Assembly (NCBI GenBank): GCA_009827205.1
Contig: WUAK01000022.1
Coordinates: forward strand, 1 to 16,629
Direction of reading: 5' to 3'
DNA length: 16,629 bases
Source: Phycisphaeraceae bacterium
Lineage (GTDB): Bacteria > Planctomycetota > Phycisphaerae > Phycisphaerales > UBA1924
In this document: piece by piece, positions 1 through 8,459 of the stretch
How positions within the stretch are numbered: position 1 is the stretch's first letter
Layout: every line of letters begins with the position of its first letter
Program-made: the position numbers and the translations under genes
Notes under the pieces: generated by a model
The model's database searches: none
What the model saw: only the letters and a program-made list of their open reading frames with translations
Told to the model about the DNA's origin: nothing

Positions 1-2070
1 GTCTACCGCAAGAACGTGGGCGATGTGTTCCCGCAGAACCCGTTCAAGCAGCTCGAACTCGCGATCGAGGCGGTGTTCAAGAGCTGGAACGCGGACAAAG
101 CCATCAGCTACAGGCGGATCGAGGGCATCGCCGGGCTCAACGGCACCGCGGTCAACGTGCAGGCGATGGTTTACGGCAACATGGGCGAAACATCGGGCAC
201 CGGTGTCGCGTTCACCCGTGATCCCTCGACCGGCAACAGCAACTTCTACGGCGAGTTCCTGATCAACGCACAGGGCGAGGACGTCGTCGCGGGCATCCGC
301 ACGCCAAAGCCAGTCGTCGAGATGAAGAAATGGAACAAGAAGGTCTACGACCAGCTCATCAGGAACAAGACCAAGCTCGAGAAGCACTACAAGGACATGC
401 AGGACATCGAGTTCACCATCGAAGACGGCAAGCTCTTCATGCTGCAGACTCGCAACGGCAAGCGGACCGGTGCTGCGGCAGTCAAGATCGCGTGTGACAT
501 GGTGAAGGAGAAGCTCATCAACGAGAAGGAGGCGCTCCTGCGCATCCCCGCGGGTGACCTCGTGCAGCTCCTGCTTCCGAGCTTCGACGAGAAGAAAAAG
601 GGTATCGCGACCATCCTGACCCGTGGTCTCCCGGCTTCGCCCGGCGCATCGGTGGGCAGGCCCGCGTTCACAGCAGAAGAAGCCGTCGAGCGTTCGCACG
701 CCGGAGAGAAGGTCATCCTTGTCCGCAAGGAGACCTCTCCCGAGGACGTCGACGGCATGCACTCGGCGGTCGGCATCCTGACATCAACGGGCGGCATGAC
801 CAGCCACGCGGCGGTCGTCGCACGTGGTTGGGGCAAGTGCTGCGTCGCCGGTGCTGGTGAGATCCAGATCGATGCCGCCAAGGGCACATTCACGGTCAAC
901 GGCAAGAAGTTCGGCCGAAAGGACGAGATTTCGATCGACGGTGGCACGGGCGAGGTCATCGAGGGCGCGCTCTCGACCGTGACCCCGGAGCTCTCGGGCG
1001 ACTTCGCCAAGGTCATGCGCTGGGCAGACAAATACGCCACGATGGCTGTCCGCACCAACGCCGACGCCCCCGCGGACGCCCAGCGAGCCCGCGAGTTCGG
1101 TGCCAAGGGCATCGGGCTCACACGGACGGAGCACATGTTCTTCGAGGGTCCGCGTATCAAGGCGATGCGTGAGATGATCCTCGCCGAGACCGTAGAGGAT
1201 CGCGAGACAGCGCTGGCCAAGCTCCTGCCTTACCAGCGCGACGACTTCATCGGCATCTTCCGCGCGATGAACGGACTGCCCGTGACGATCCGCCTGCTGG
1301 ACCCGCCGCTGCACGAGTTCCTCCCTCACGAGAAGGAGAGCCAGAAGGAACTGGCAGACTCGATGCGTGTTCCGGTCGCCAAGGTCAGGCAGCGTGTCGC
1401 GATGCTGCACGAGCTGAACCCGATGCTCGGACACCGCGGTTGCCGCCTCGCGGTGACCTACCCCGAGATCCTTCGGATGCAGGTCCGCGCGATCGTCGAG
1501 GCCGCCATCGAGTGCGTGGGCGAGAAGGTCCGCGCGATGCCAGAGATCATGATCCCGCTCGTGGGCACTGTTCAGGAACTCCGCCTGCTCCGCAAGGAAG
1601 CCGAGGACGTGATCGCCCAGGTCAAGAAGGAGATGGAGTTCAAGAAGCGACTCGATATCAAAATCGGAACGATGATCGAGATCCCCCGTGCAGCGCTGAC
1701 CGCGGAAGATATCGCGCAGGAAGCAGACTTCTTCAGCTTCGGCACCAACGACCTGACCCAGCTCACGTTCGGCTATTCACGCGACGACGTGAACACCTTC
1801 CTGCCCGACTACATCACCCAGGGTGTGCTGCCCGTTGATCCATTCCAGAGCCTCGACCAGACAGGCGTTGGTCAGCTCGTGCAGGCCGGGTACGACGGGG
1901 GCAAGGCCGGCAACCCAGATCTGAAGGTCGGGATCTGCGGCGAGCACGGCGGCGACCCGTCGAGCATCGACTTCTGCCACCGCATCGGACTCGCCTACGT
2001 CAGCTGCTCACCATTCCGCGTGCCGATCGCAAGACTCGCCGCGGCACAGGCTGCGATCCGCAACGGCTGA
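1..2070 (+). CDS. ppdK: Pyruvate, phosphate dikinase (5' end outside the window)
   Basis: PPDK interconverts ATP + phosphate + pyruvate and AMP + PPi + phosphoenolpyruvate in the cytosol, linking glycolysis and gluconeogenesis. The reading frame is open from base 1, so about 689 residues are present of a family length near 880-900; roughly the first 200 are missing. Seen in order: the end of the ATP-grasp nucleotide-binding domain (GTGVAFTRDPSTG, about nt 196-234), the phosphohistidine domain with TSTGGMTSHAAVVARGWG whose catalytic His is codon 805-807, and the C-terminal PEP/pyruvate TIM barrel with the active-site Cys in GICGEHGGDP (codon 1936-1938). SFGTNDLTQLTFGYSRDD (about nt 1735-1788) is also typical. 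All catalytic residues visible here are intact. The gene is followed by a strong hairpin terminator and faces a convergent neighbour. Confidence 0.97.
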   Translation, partial: VYRKNVGDVFPQNPFKQLELAIEAVFKSWNADKAISYRRIEGIAGLNGTAVNVQAMVYGNMGETSGTGVAFTRDPSTGNSNFYGEFLINAQGEDVVAGIRTPKPVVEMKKWNKKVYDQLIRNKTKLEKHYKDMQDIEFTIEDGKLFMLQTRNGKRTGAAAVKIACDMVKEKLINEKEALLRIPAGDLVQLLLPSFDEKKKGIATILTRGLPASPGASVGRPAFTAEEAVERSHAGEKVILVRKETSPEDVDGMHSAVGILTSTGGMTSHAAVVARGWGKCCVAGAGEIQIDAAKGTFTVNGKKFGRKDEISIDGGTGEVIEGALSTVTPELSGDFAKVMRWADKYATMAVRTNADAPADAQRAREFGAKGIGLTRTEHMFFEGPRIKAMREMILAETVEDRETALAKLLPYQRDDFIGIFRAMNGLPVTIRLLDPPLHEFLPHEKESQKELADSMRVPVAKVRQRVAMLHELNPMLGHRGCRLAVTYPEILRMQVRAIVEAAIECVGEKVRAMPEIMIPLVGTVQELRLLRKEAEDVIAQVKKEMEFKKRLDIKIGTMIEIPRAALTAEDIAQEADFFSFGTNDLTQLTFGYSRDDVNTFLPDYITQGVLPVDPFQSLDQTGVGQLVQAGYDGGKAGNPDLKVGICGEHGGDPSSIDFCHRIGLAYVSCSPFRVPIARLAAAQAAIRNG

Positions 2071-2098
2071 TCGCCAGCACACAGTCCACACACAAAGT

Positions 2099-2133
2099 GG
2101 GCCGGTCCTTTGCGGGACCGGCCCTTTCTCTTG
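2099..2133 (+). terminator. Rho-independent terminator after ppdK, possibly bidirectional
   Basis: There is a perfect 10-bp stem, GGGCCGGTCC (2099-2108) with GGACCGGCCC (2115-2124), a 6-nt loop and a TTTCTCTT tail on the plus strand. On the minus strand the stem is followed by CCACTTTGTG, a weaker T-containing tail. It lies between the convergent ends of ppdK (2070) and the thioredoxin-like gene (2158), so it may stop transcription from both sides. Confidence 0.85.
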
Positions 2134-2157
2134 TAATCGATCAGTGAGTGATACGAA

Positions 2158-3459
2158 TCAGCGGACTTCGTCGAGCTTCGCCTTGGCGTTTTTGATCGTC
2201 TCGCCCTTCTTGTACTCTTCATCACGGAAGACCACGTTGTGGTCGGCGTCGAGCACCATCACCACTGGCATGCGCGCGATGTTGTACGAGGTGCTGATCC
2301 GGCCGCCGTTCGTGAGCACGATCACGTCCTCGCGATCCCGCTCGAGCAGCATGTTCACTGCATCCTCGGGGTTCCGCTCGCGGAGCGTGAATGTCACGAC
2401 CTGCGCATCGTCGCCCGCGTGGTCATCCAGGTCCACGATCTCATCAACCACATCGATCGAGCTCGGGACCCAACTCGCCCAGAAAACGAGCGCCACAGGC
2501 TTACCCTCAAAGTCGCTCAGGTTCACCGACTCACCGAATATGTCGGAGCCAGTAAAGGGCGGGGCGGGCTTGCCGACCTCGGGTGCGTACGCACGGCCGT
2601 CTTCGGTTTGGGTCTGCTCGACCTCCTGAGAACCGGTCATGCTCGGGAGGGTGCCTGACGCTTGTCGATCCGGCAGGTTGCGTACGGCGAACGAGTCCGG
2701 TGCATCGATCTCGAACCGTTCGTCTGAGATCTCTGAGTTGAGCGCGACAGCCGAGAACTCGTAGTCACGCGTCGCGTCTTCCATGAGTTCCTCGACGATC
2801 TTGCGGGGGAAGCCGTCAGCGGAGCTGATGTACCAGCGCAGCGGTAACGACGGACCGACGTACTCGGCGCGGATCACATCGCAGAGCGTGCCCTCGACCA
2901 CTTCAGTGCCGAGCGATTCGAGCTTGGCAGCACCCAACTCTTTCGCATAGGGCTTGCTTGACGCGAAAAGGTAGTGCAGGCCGAGCAGATCGGCGCTGCT
3001 GTAAACGGTGCCCTTGGCGTACCTGCCGACAGCGTGCACGACTTCTTTGTTCTCGATGTCGAGCCACGAGGCTTTGTCGCCCTCTTTGATGACGGTAAAG
3101 CTGATCTGGTCGGATCCGCCGATGTTGTCGGCATTACCGATCATCGCGCGTGTCCAGGTGCCGTCCTCGTTTCGCCTCAGCCAGGCATTGCCGTCGGCGC
3201 CGAGTTTGAACGCAGCAAGGACACCCGTATCCGCGTTGATCTCTGATGAGATCGACAGCTCAACAGTGTTCGTTTCGCCGAGCAGTTCCTGGGCTCTCTT
3301 GAGGACATCAAGAGCAGCCGGATCGAGGCGGGAAGCATCGGTCGCGGCATTCTCGCTGGCAGGCTGTGTAGGCGGCGGCATCGATTCCTGGGACTGCGCT
3401 GCGCCGGCGGCGAGGCAGAGTGCGATGGTCATCGTGGCGACGTGGCGTCGTCTGGTCAT
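2158..3459 (-). CDS. Exported LolA/DUF2092-like + thioredoxin-fold protein lacking the CxxC motif
   Basis: This 433-residue protein has a signal peptide (MTRRRHVATMTIALCLAAGAAQS, cleavage near residue 23), so it should act outside the cytoplasm. Residues about 45-262 resemble the LolA/DUF2092-type periplasmic lipid-carrier fold (FTVIKEGDKASWLDI, LPLRWYISSADGFPRKIV). Residues about 294-430 are a TlpA/AhpC-like thioredoxin fold: VGKPAPPF, LSDFEGKPVALVFWASW, and the cis-proline region RMPVVMVLD (P398). At the active site, where TlpA proteins read W-C-P-x-C, this one reads W330-V-P-S-S334, so both cysteines are gone. The only cysteines are in the signal peptide and at position 193. The domain is therefore probably structural or binding rather than a disulfide reductase. 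The ATG start is supported by AGGAGA at 3468-3473 with 8-nt spacing. No obvious operon partner; trpC lies 134 bp upstream on the same strand. Confidence 0.85.
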   Translation of the reverse strand: MTRRRHVATMTIALCLAAGAAQSQESMPPPTQPASENAATDASRLDPAALDVLKRAQELLGETNTVELSISSEINADTGVLAAFKLGADGNAWLRRNEDGTWTRAMIGNADNIGGSDQISFTVIKEGDKASWLDIENKEVVHAVGRYAKGTVYSSADLLGLHYLFASSKPYAKELGAAKLESLGTEVVEGTLCDVIRAEYVGPSLPLRWYISSADGFPRKIVEELMEDATRDYEFSAVALNSEISDERFEIDAPDSFAVRNLPDRQASGTLPSMTGSQEVEQTQTEDGRAYAPEVGKPAPPFTGSDIFGESVNLSDFEGKPVALVFWASWVPSSIDVVDEIVDLDDHAGDDAQVVTFTLRERNPEDAVNMLLERDREDVIVLTNGGRISTSYNIARMPVVMVLDADHNVVFRDEEYKKGETIKNAKAKLDEVR

Positions 3460-3593
3460 CTGCTATATCTCCTGCGGAACGGGTCGGCGTGATCGGCAGC
3501 CCACCCGGGTCTGTCATGCTAGCGGGCACCCGGCCCTGTCGGTACCCATTCTTCTCAGTTCCGGCCTTGAACCGGCCCTATACCGGTCCAATC

Positions 3594-4436
3594 TCACGGG
3601 CCGATCAGACGACCAAGAGCCTCCCCGGGGGACGCGGTCGCCATGAGCCTCTCCCCGACAAGGGCGATCCGGACGCCCGCCTCCGCGAGTCGGCCGAGAT
3701 CCTCGGGTGTGCCGATGCCCGATTCGCTCACCAGCATCCTTGGGTTCGGCACCTCGCCGACAAGACCAATCGTGTGGTCAAGATCGACCTTCATTACCCG
3801 GAGGTCACGGTTGTTGATACCGATGAGCACCCGGTCGGGGTGCGTCGCCCCGGCCAGCGAGACCGACCGCTCAAGATTCTCCCGATCGTGAGATTCGAGC
3901 AGAACGCCCATCCCCAGTTCCACCGAGAGCGCGATCATCTCGCTGATCTGGCTATCTGTCAGGCACTCGGCGATCAGCAGCACCGCGTCCGCGCCGTGGG
4001 CTCTGCTCTCGAAGATCTGCCACGGATCAACCGTGAAGTCCTTGCGGAGCACGGGCAGGGGCACCGCGTCCCGCACGCGCTCGAGGTAGCTGAGCTGGCC
4101 CGCAAAGTATCTCTCGTCCGTCAGGCAGCTGATCGCCCGCGCACCCGCGTCGTGATACTGTCTGGCGATGTCCTCTGGTGCAAAGCCATCTGATTCGCGC
4201 GGCTCATACTCGGGCCTGATCCAACCCGCGGACGGGCTCTTGCGCTTGATCTCTGCGATGACCGCGGCTCTCAGATCTCCAAGCGGAGCAAGAAGGCTGC
4301 CCACGAAGTCACGGGCGGGAGGCGCCCGCCTCGCTCTCGCCTCAACCTCTGCCAGAGGCACGCGCGACATGCGCTCGGCGACTTCCGATTTCTTGAACTC
4401 GATGATCTCGTCGAGGATGGTGGCCATGGGTCTCAT
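3594..4436 (-). CDS. trpC: Indole-3-glycerol phosphate synthase
   Basis: Converts CdRP (1-(2-carboxyphenylamino)-1-deoxyribulose 5-phosphate) to indole-3-glycerol phosphate with loss of CO2 and water, the fourth step of tryptophan synthesis, in the cytosol. The 280 residues form a complete single-domain TIM barrel. The family catalytic set is all present: E62 and K64 in AEIKRKSPS, K132 in LRKDF, E181 in LLESHD, N208 in IGINNRDL, and E238/S239 in VSESGI; the phosphate-binding end ALVGERLM is also there. It is monofunctional, with no fused TrpF. ATG 4436 is given; an internal ATG at 4427 (MATILDE) is equally plausible and gives the more usual N terminus. Neither has a clear Shine-Dalgarno site. 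The 5' end overlaps that of the divergent CPBP gene. No other trp biosynthesis gene is next to it, but trpS lies about 0.9 kb away on the other strand. Confidence 0.97.
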   Translation of the reverse strand: MRPMATILDEIIEFKKSEVAERMSRVPLAEVEARARRAPPARDFVGSLLAPLGDLRAAVIAEIKRKSPSAGWIRPEYEPRESDGFAPEDIARQYHDAGARAISCLTDERYFAGQLSYLERVRDAVPLPVLRKDFTVDPWQIFESRAHGADAVLLIAECLTDSQISEMIALSVELGMGVLLESHDRENLERSVSLAGATHPDRVLIGINNRDLRVMKVDLDHTIGLVGEVPNPRMLVSESGIGTPEDLGRLAEAGVRIALVGERLMATASPGEALGRLIGP

Positions 4437-5316
4437 TGTTGCAGCCCCGAGCGTCGCCAGCGCTCAGGATGGCAGCGACTCTGGCACAACGCACCCATTG
4501 CTGGCCGCTGTCGTGATTGCGCTGGGCATCCTGACCCTCGTGGTCCTCTGGAAACGCGATGTGTTCCACCCTGGCTCGTTCAAGCGGATCGAGCCCGCCG
4601 AGGCTCCGCCGCCCGAGTCGGGGTTGGTGCTCTTTGCGATGCTCATAGGGTGTCTGATTGTTTCCGCGATCGCTGCGGTCTTTGTCACCCAGGCGCAGGG
4701 CGTCGATCCGGAGGTCGGCAGGACCATGCCAGAGCAGGGCGTCTTCACGCTCCTCGTCGGATTCGCGGGCGTCGCAGCGGGGGTGGGGGCCGTGCTCTTG
4801 GCGCGCCGGACATGGAAGCTTGATCGGTTCCGGTTCACGGCTTCCGGCTATCTCACTGGTCTGCTGCTCGGGCTTGCGCTCTACCCGCTTCTGCTCTCTG
4901 TGACGATGCTCTCGGGTTACGTCTTCAGGCTGCTCGGCTCCCCGCCCGGCGATGGGATCGCGCACGAGACGCTCAACACGATCGTCGCGCCCGAGTCCGG
5001 TGCCTGGCGCTGGGCGATCATCGCGGGCGCCGTTGTGCTGACTCCGATCTTCGAGGAGCTCCTCTTCAGGGGTTTGCTGCAGAGCGCCGTCGTCTCGATC
5101 GTGCGGAACCGGTGGATCGCGGTGCTGATCGCGTCGGCTCTCTTCGTCGGGCCTCACATCGGGCCCGCGATCCAGCCCCACGTGCTGCCCGCGATCGGCG
5201 GCCTTGGGATCGCCATGGGCGTCGCCTACGAGCGGACCGGCAAGATCAGCATCCCCATCGCGATGCACGCGATGTACAACGGAATCAATGTCGGGGTTTC
5301 GTTTCTGATCGCGTGA
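4402..5316 (+). CDS. CPBP family intramembrane metalloprotease
   Basis: Membrane protein of about 304 residues with the three CPBP (CAAX protease and bacteriocin-processing, Abi/Rce1-like) motifs intact: EELLFRG (E218/E219...R223), FxxxH in LFVGPH (F248...H252) and HxxxN in HAMYN (H289...N293). The glutamates and histidines are the predicted metal-binding catalytic residues inside the membrane. Hydrophobic stretches near residues 32-50, 74-96, 113-134, 149-172, 204-216, 238-250 and 262-275 fit a multi-pass topology. The start is uncertain. ATG 4402 gives MISSRMVAMG... ending in a signal-peptide-like ASA/Q site. ATG 4426 has a GAGG at 4413-4416 but would leave an uncharged 13-residue leader. 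Both overlap the 5' end of trpC. The family's bacterial substrates are mostly unknown; roles in bacteriocin immunity and peptide maturation are known for relatives. trpS follows after 22 bp, suggesting cotranscription. Confidence 0.88.
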   Translation: MISSRMVAMGLIVAAPSVASAQDGSDSGTTHPLLAAVVIALGILTLVVLWKRDVFHPGSFKRIEPAEAPPPESGLVLFAMLIGCLIVSAIAAVFVTQAQGVDPEVGRTMPEQGVFTLLVGFAGVAAGVGAVLLARRTWKLDRFRFTASGYLTGLLLGLALYPLLLSVTMLSGYVFRLLGSPPGDGIAHETLNTIVAPESGAWRWAIIAGAVVLTPIFEELLFRGLLQSAVVSIVRNRWIAVLIASALFVGPHIGPAIQPHVLPAIGGLGIAMGVAYERTGKISIPIAMHAMYNGINVGVSFLIA

Positions 5317-5338
5317 CTGCTCTCCTACACTCTGCCCA

Positions 5339-6430
5339 ATGACTACAACGAGCCAATCCGCCGGCAAGAACCGCGTCCTCACGGGCGACACACCCACGGG
5401 CCGACTCCACCTTGGGCACTGGGTGGGCAGCGTCGAGCAGCGTGTGAAAATGCAGGACGACTACGACTGCTACTTCCTGCTCGCCAACATGCACGCGTTC
5501 ACCACCCGCGCCGATCAGCCGGGCGATATCCGCCAGGACACGCTCGAGATCGTCAAGGACTGGCTCGCCGCGGGCATCGACCCTGTGCGATCAACGATCG
5601 TGCTACAAACAGAAGTTCCTGCGATCGCGGAGCTGTCGTGGTACTTCGCGATGCTGATCCCATTCAACCGCGTGATGCGGAACCCGACGCTCAAGACAGA
5701 AATCGAGACCAAGGGCCTGGGCGATAGCTACCCGTTCGGGTTCCCGATGTACGCCGTGGGTCAGTGCGCGGACATCCTCGCGTTTCGCCCCGAGTTCGTT
5801 CCCGTGGGAGAGGACCAGGTCGCGCACATCGAGATGTGCCGAGAAGTCGCGCGCCGGTTCGATCAGCTCTACTGCGGCGTCGACTCGCACGCAGAAGATG
5901 AGGCCTACGAGCAGTCGGGCGCGGTCTTCCCCGTGCCCAAAGCACTCGTCGGGAAGGTCGGGCGACTGATCGGGACCGACGGCACGAACAAGATGTCCAA
6001 GAGCCTGAACAACGCGGTCTTCCTCTCTGACACGCCCAAGCAGGTGAAGAAGAAGATCAACGCGATGTACCCGGGCCAGAGCCGCGAACCCGACGAGCCG
6101 GGCGATCCCTCGATCAACCCCGTGTTCCAGTACGCCGACGTGTTCATCAAGGACGAGGCGTTCGTCGCCGAGCTCCGCGAGCGGTACACCAAGGGCGACA
6201 ACCTGGGCGACGGGCACGTCAAGGCGCACGTGATCGAGGCGGTCAACGAGCTGCTCGAACCAATGCGGGCCCGCCGCGCCGAGTACGAAGGCCCGGGAGG
6301 CGACGACGCCGTCATCGACATCATCCGCGCCGGCACGGCTCGCGCCAACGCGACCGCCGAAGCCACGCTCTACGCAGCCAAGGAAGCGATGAAGCTCGAC
6401 TTCGGTCGACGCGATCTGAACTGGAGATAG
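5339..6430 (+). CDS. trpS: Tryptophanyl-tRNA synthetase
   Basis: Class I aminoacyl-tRNA synthetase that charges tRNA-Trp with tryptophan using ATP; cytosolic. The 363 residues carry the HIGH-type motif as PTGRLHLGH (H24-L-G-H27), the tryptophan-recognition helix MYAVGQCADILAF (D145), PVGEDQVAHIEMCREVARRF (about 155-174) and the KMSKS loop at 218-222 (NKMSKSLNN). Length is slightly above the usual 330-350 residues. The segment WYFAMLIPFNRVMRNPTLKTEI (about 101-122) departs from the common bacterial wording, suggesting a divergent TrpRS subclass. ATG 5339 begins MTTTSQSAGKNRVLTGDTPTG. No Shine-Dalgarno is visible in the 22-bp gap after the CPBP gene, so coupling or a leader-independent start is possible. 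It converges on the next gene with only 19 bp between stops and no terminator there. Confidence 0.97.
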   Translation: MTTTSQSAGKNRVLTGDTPTGRLHLGHWVGSVEQRVKMQDDYDCYFLLANMHAFTTRADQPGDIRQDTLEIVKDWLAAGIDPVRSTIVLQTEVPAIAELSWYFAMLIPFNRVMRNPTLKTEIETKGLGDSYPFGFPMYAVGQCADILAFRPEFVPVGEDQVAHIEMCREVARRFDQLYCGVDSHAEDEAYEQSGAVFPVPKALVGKVGRLIGTDGTNKMSKSLNNAVFLSDTPKQVKKKINAMYPGQSREPDEPGDPSINPVFQYADVFIKDEAFVAELRERYTKGDNLGDGHVKAHVIEAVNELLEPMRARRAEYEGPGGDDAVIDIIRAGTARANATAEATLYAAKEAMKLDFGRRDLNWR

Positions 6431-6449
6431 TCAGCAGCGTGTGCGGCTA

Positions 6450-8459
6450 CTACTGGTCTCGCTCGATCGCTTCGAGTGTGCGCAGAGCCCGCCAGAGCAG
6501 ATGCGCACGCGTCTCTTGTGTGCGCGTCTGTGACAGATCAGGGTCGTTTGCCACCTGACGCGAAAGCTCGGCGCTGTACCACGAGACATCCGCAATGGCA
6601 TCGCGATGGTCGGCCATCCACGACTCGCGAACGGGCGGCCCGAATCCGAGCTCACCGAGCGTTCCACCGACCGCGAGGCCGCTTTCGTTCGCCAGCCTCG
6701 CAAGACGCCCTGAGAGCAGCGCGGGGCCGTGCGAACCGCGGAGACTGATGAGGTTGCCCGAGGTTCGTTGGCGCGAGATCTCGCTCGGCCCACGGATGAG
6801 TTCGCTCGCGAGCCCGTCGACCGCGCCGGTGAGCTCGTACGTCACGAGCCTGCGCGTGGCGGGGGACATCTCGAATCCGGGCCAGCTCTCGAGCGCTGAC
6901 AGATCTGTGAACGCGTGCACATCCGCGAGCGTGCGCATGACGTCGCGCGTCAATTTGAGATCCTCGGCAACGCCCTCGCCCGCGCCCCGCCCGCCGGGTG
7001 TCCCCCAACCGGCGAGCCACTGGTTCTGCATGTTCTGGAGCCTGAGCGACATGTCGTTGCGCCTGTCCCCGATCACGCGGTCCGCCGGCTCTCTGAGCTG
7101 TTCGATCTCATCCCAGAGATCCAGCTGAGCGTCGAGTTCGCGAAAGAGTCCGAGGCTCAGCTCGCGCAGTTCAGGGTCGTCCATGTCCTGTCCGAGCGCA
7201 AGCAATCGGTCAGCGATCGCTTCATTCGCTCTGTCCCCCGAGCTGTCGCCGGGCGAGAACCGCTCTGAGAACCTGACCAGGCTGCGGAAGTCGGAAGCGA
7301 GGGTTTCCTGTGTCGTGATCGCTGTCAGCTCAGCAGGGTTGGTCAGGTTGTTTGGGTCGACGAGCAGATTGATCGCCGCGTCGCGCGCGTTCACGGTCGC
7401 GTTGCGCACGTCGGGGATGAGCGAGCGCCACGCGATGCGGACCTGTCTGAGCAGCGACTCGTCGCGCTGGATGTTGCCAAGCCATTCTGCGGTGTCGAGC
7501 GTCTGTACCGCCAGCTCGGTCGCCGCGAGCGCGCCGTTTGCGGGTGTACTCCGCTCGGCGAGCGCCTGAGAAGCCCGGCTCCTGAGCCGATCAGCTTGTC
7601 GGCCCGGACCCATCTCTGTCAGCTGCTCGATGATCCTGCCCTGTGCGATCAGCAGCATGAGTTCCTTGTCGCGGCTTTCAGGGTCAGCGGTGTCGAGCGT
7701 TGCCGCAAAGTCATTGATCAACCGATTCCGCGCGGGCTCTGCGAGCCACACCGGGAAGTTGAGCACTGTGTCCGCAGCAAGCACGATCAGTGATCGTCGA
7801 GCCCGCGCTTCCCGCTGATAGCCCGGCCAGGAAGCCATCAGCTCGAGCCGATCGGCAAGCTCACGGAGCCGAGACAGGTCCACGTCGGACACCCCCGCCT
7901 CGGCTAGCGGCGCCAATATCTCGACAAGCACGACCTCGGACTGGCTCCCTCCGAGCACCACCCAACCCTCGGTCTCCGACGATGAACCGCTGACGAGAGC
8001 GAGCTGCGCAAACGCGAAACGCAGATCTCGATCGAGCTGCTCAGGGGTGAGCAGTTCGCCGCGTCCCCAGTCCACACGCGCTTCTTTCAGATCCGCAGCA
8101 AGGGCGAGCGTCACAAGCCGATCGCGGGGGGTCTCGATGAGCTCGTCGAGTTCCTCGAGCCTTCGGTCGATCGTCATCGCCGTGAGCACAAGGTGAGAGC
8201 CTTCGGTGCCCGCGTTATCCCCCATCCGCGCCAGTTCAGCTGCCGCGAGCCTGAGCTCACGCTTGGCGGACCTGACCGCCTTCTCGTTCGGATTGGTTTG
8301 TGTGGTCAAGGGCGCAAAGCGGTCAGCGCCGCGCTCGAAACGCTGCGCCAGCTCCTCGGCGATCAGGCTCGTGCCGCGCCTTGGCGCATCCGGGCCTCCG
8401 AGGTTGAGCCGCTGTGCGTCAGCCTGCGCAGCCAGCGCGGCCAGCAAGCACCATCGCAC
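6450..8459 (-). CDS. Large secreted alpha-helical protein of unknown function
   Basis: Not recognised as any family. The open frame extends upstream to 8687, but that part lies inside the glycosyltransferase gene and has shadow-like composition. A GTG at 8459 followed by RWCLLAALAAQADAQ gives a plausible short signal peptide (cleavage near ADA/Q), so 669 residues are assigned. Composition is Leu-, Ala-, Arg-, Glu- and Asp-rich with no cysteine after the signal peptide, consistent with helical bundles in the periplasm. Two segments match each other: SWPGY...ARRSLIVLAADTVLN (about residues 210-235) and SWPGF...TRRLVTYELTGAVDG (about 525-550), each preceded by a Leu/Asp-rich helix, suggesting an internal duplication. 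The 5' end overlaps the glycosyltransferase stop by 41 bp, so translation is probably coupled. The signal-peptide prediction depends on the GTG start being right. Confidence 0.72.
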   Translation of the reverse strand: MRWCLLAALAAQADAQRLNLGGPDAPRRGTSLIAEELAQRFERGADRFAPLTTQTNPNEKAVRSAKRELRLAAAELARMGDNAGTEGSHLVLTAMTIDRRLEELDELIETPRDRLVTLALAADLKEARVDWGRGELLTPEQLDRDLRFAFAQLALVSGSSSETEGWVVLGGSQSEVVLVEILAPLAEAGVSDVDLSRLRELADRLELMASWPGYQREARARRSLIVLAADTVLNFPVWLAEPARNRLINDFAATLDTADPESRDKELMLLIAQGRIIEQLTEMGPGRQADRLRSRASQALAERSTPANGALAATELAVQTLDTAEWLGNIQRDESLLRQVRIAWRSLIPDVRNATVNARDAAINLLVDPNNLTNPAELTAITTQETLASDFRSLVRFSERFSPGDSSGDRANEAIADRLLALGQDMDDPELRELSLGLFRELDAQLDLWDEIEQLREPADRVIGDRRNDMSLRLQNMQNQWLAGWGTPGGRGAGEGVAEDLKLTRDVMRTLADVHAFTDLSALESWPGFEMSPATRRLVTYELTGAVDGLASELIRGPSEISRQRTSGNLISLRGSHGPALLSGRLARLANESGLAVGGTLGELGFGPPVRESWMADHRDAIADVSWYSAELSRQVANDPDLSQTRTQETRAHLLWRALRTLEAIERDQ

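Noticed and set aside
387..1220. Minus-strand open frame inside ppdK
   Set aside because: Ser/Ala/Arg-rich antisense shadow with no motif; ppdK is certain on the plus strand.
3520..3590. CCGG-rich repeats between trpC and the thioredoxin-like gene
   Set aside because: Several 4-5 bp inverted matches such as ACCGG/CCGGT, but none forms a stable stem with a T-tail; expected in GC-rich spacer.
4168..4401. N-terminal extension of the CPBP protein to 4168
   Set aside because: It overlaps trpC by over 230 bp and reads as antisense-like sequence; the signal peptide is reached only near 4402.
6960..7020. GC-rich Gly/Arg segment in the helical protein gene as a third palindromic insert
   Set aside because: No hairpin and no match to either of the two repeat elements; looks like a Gly-rich linker.
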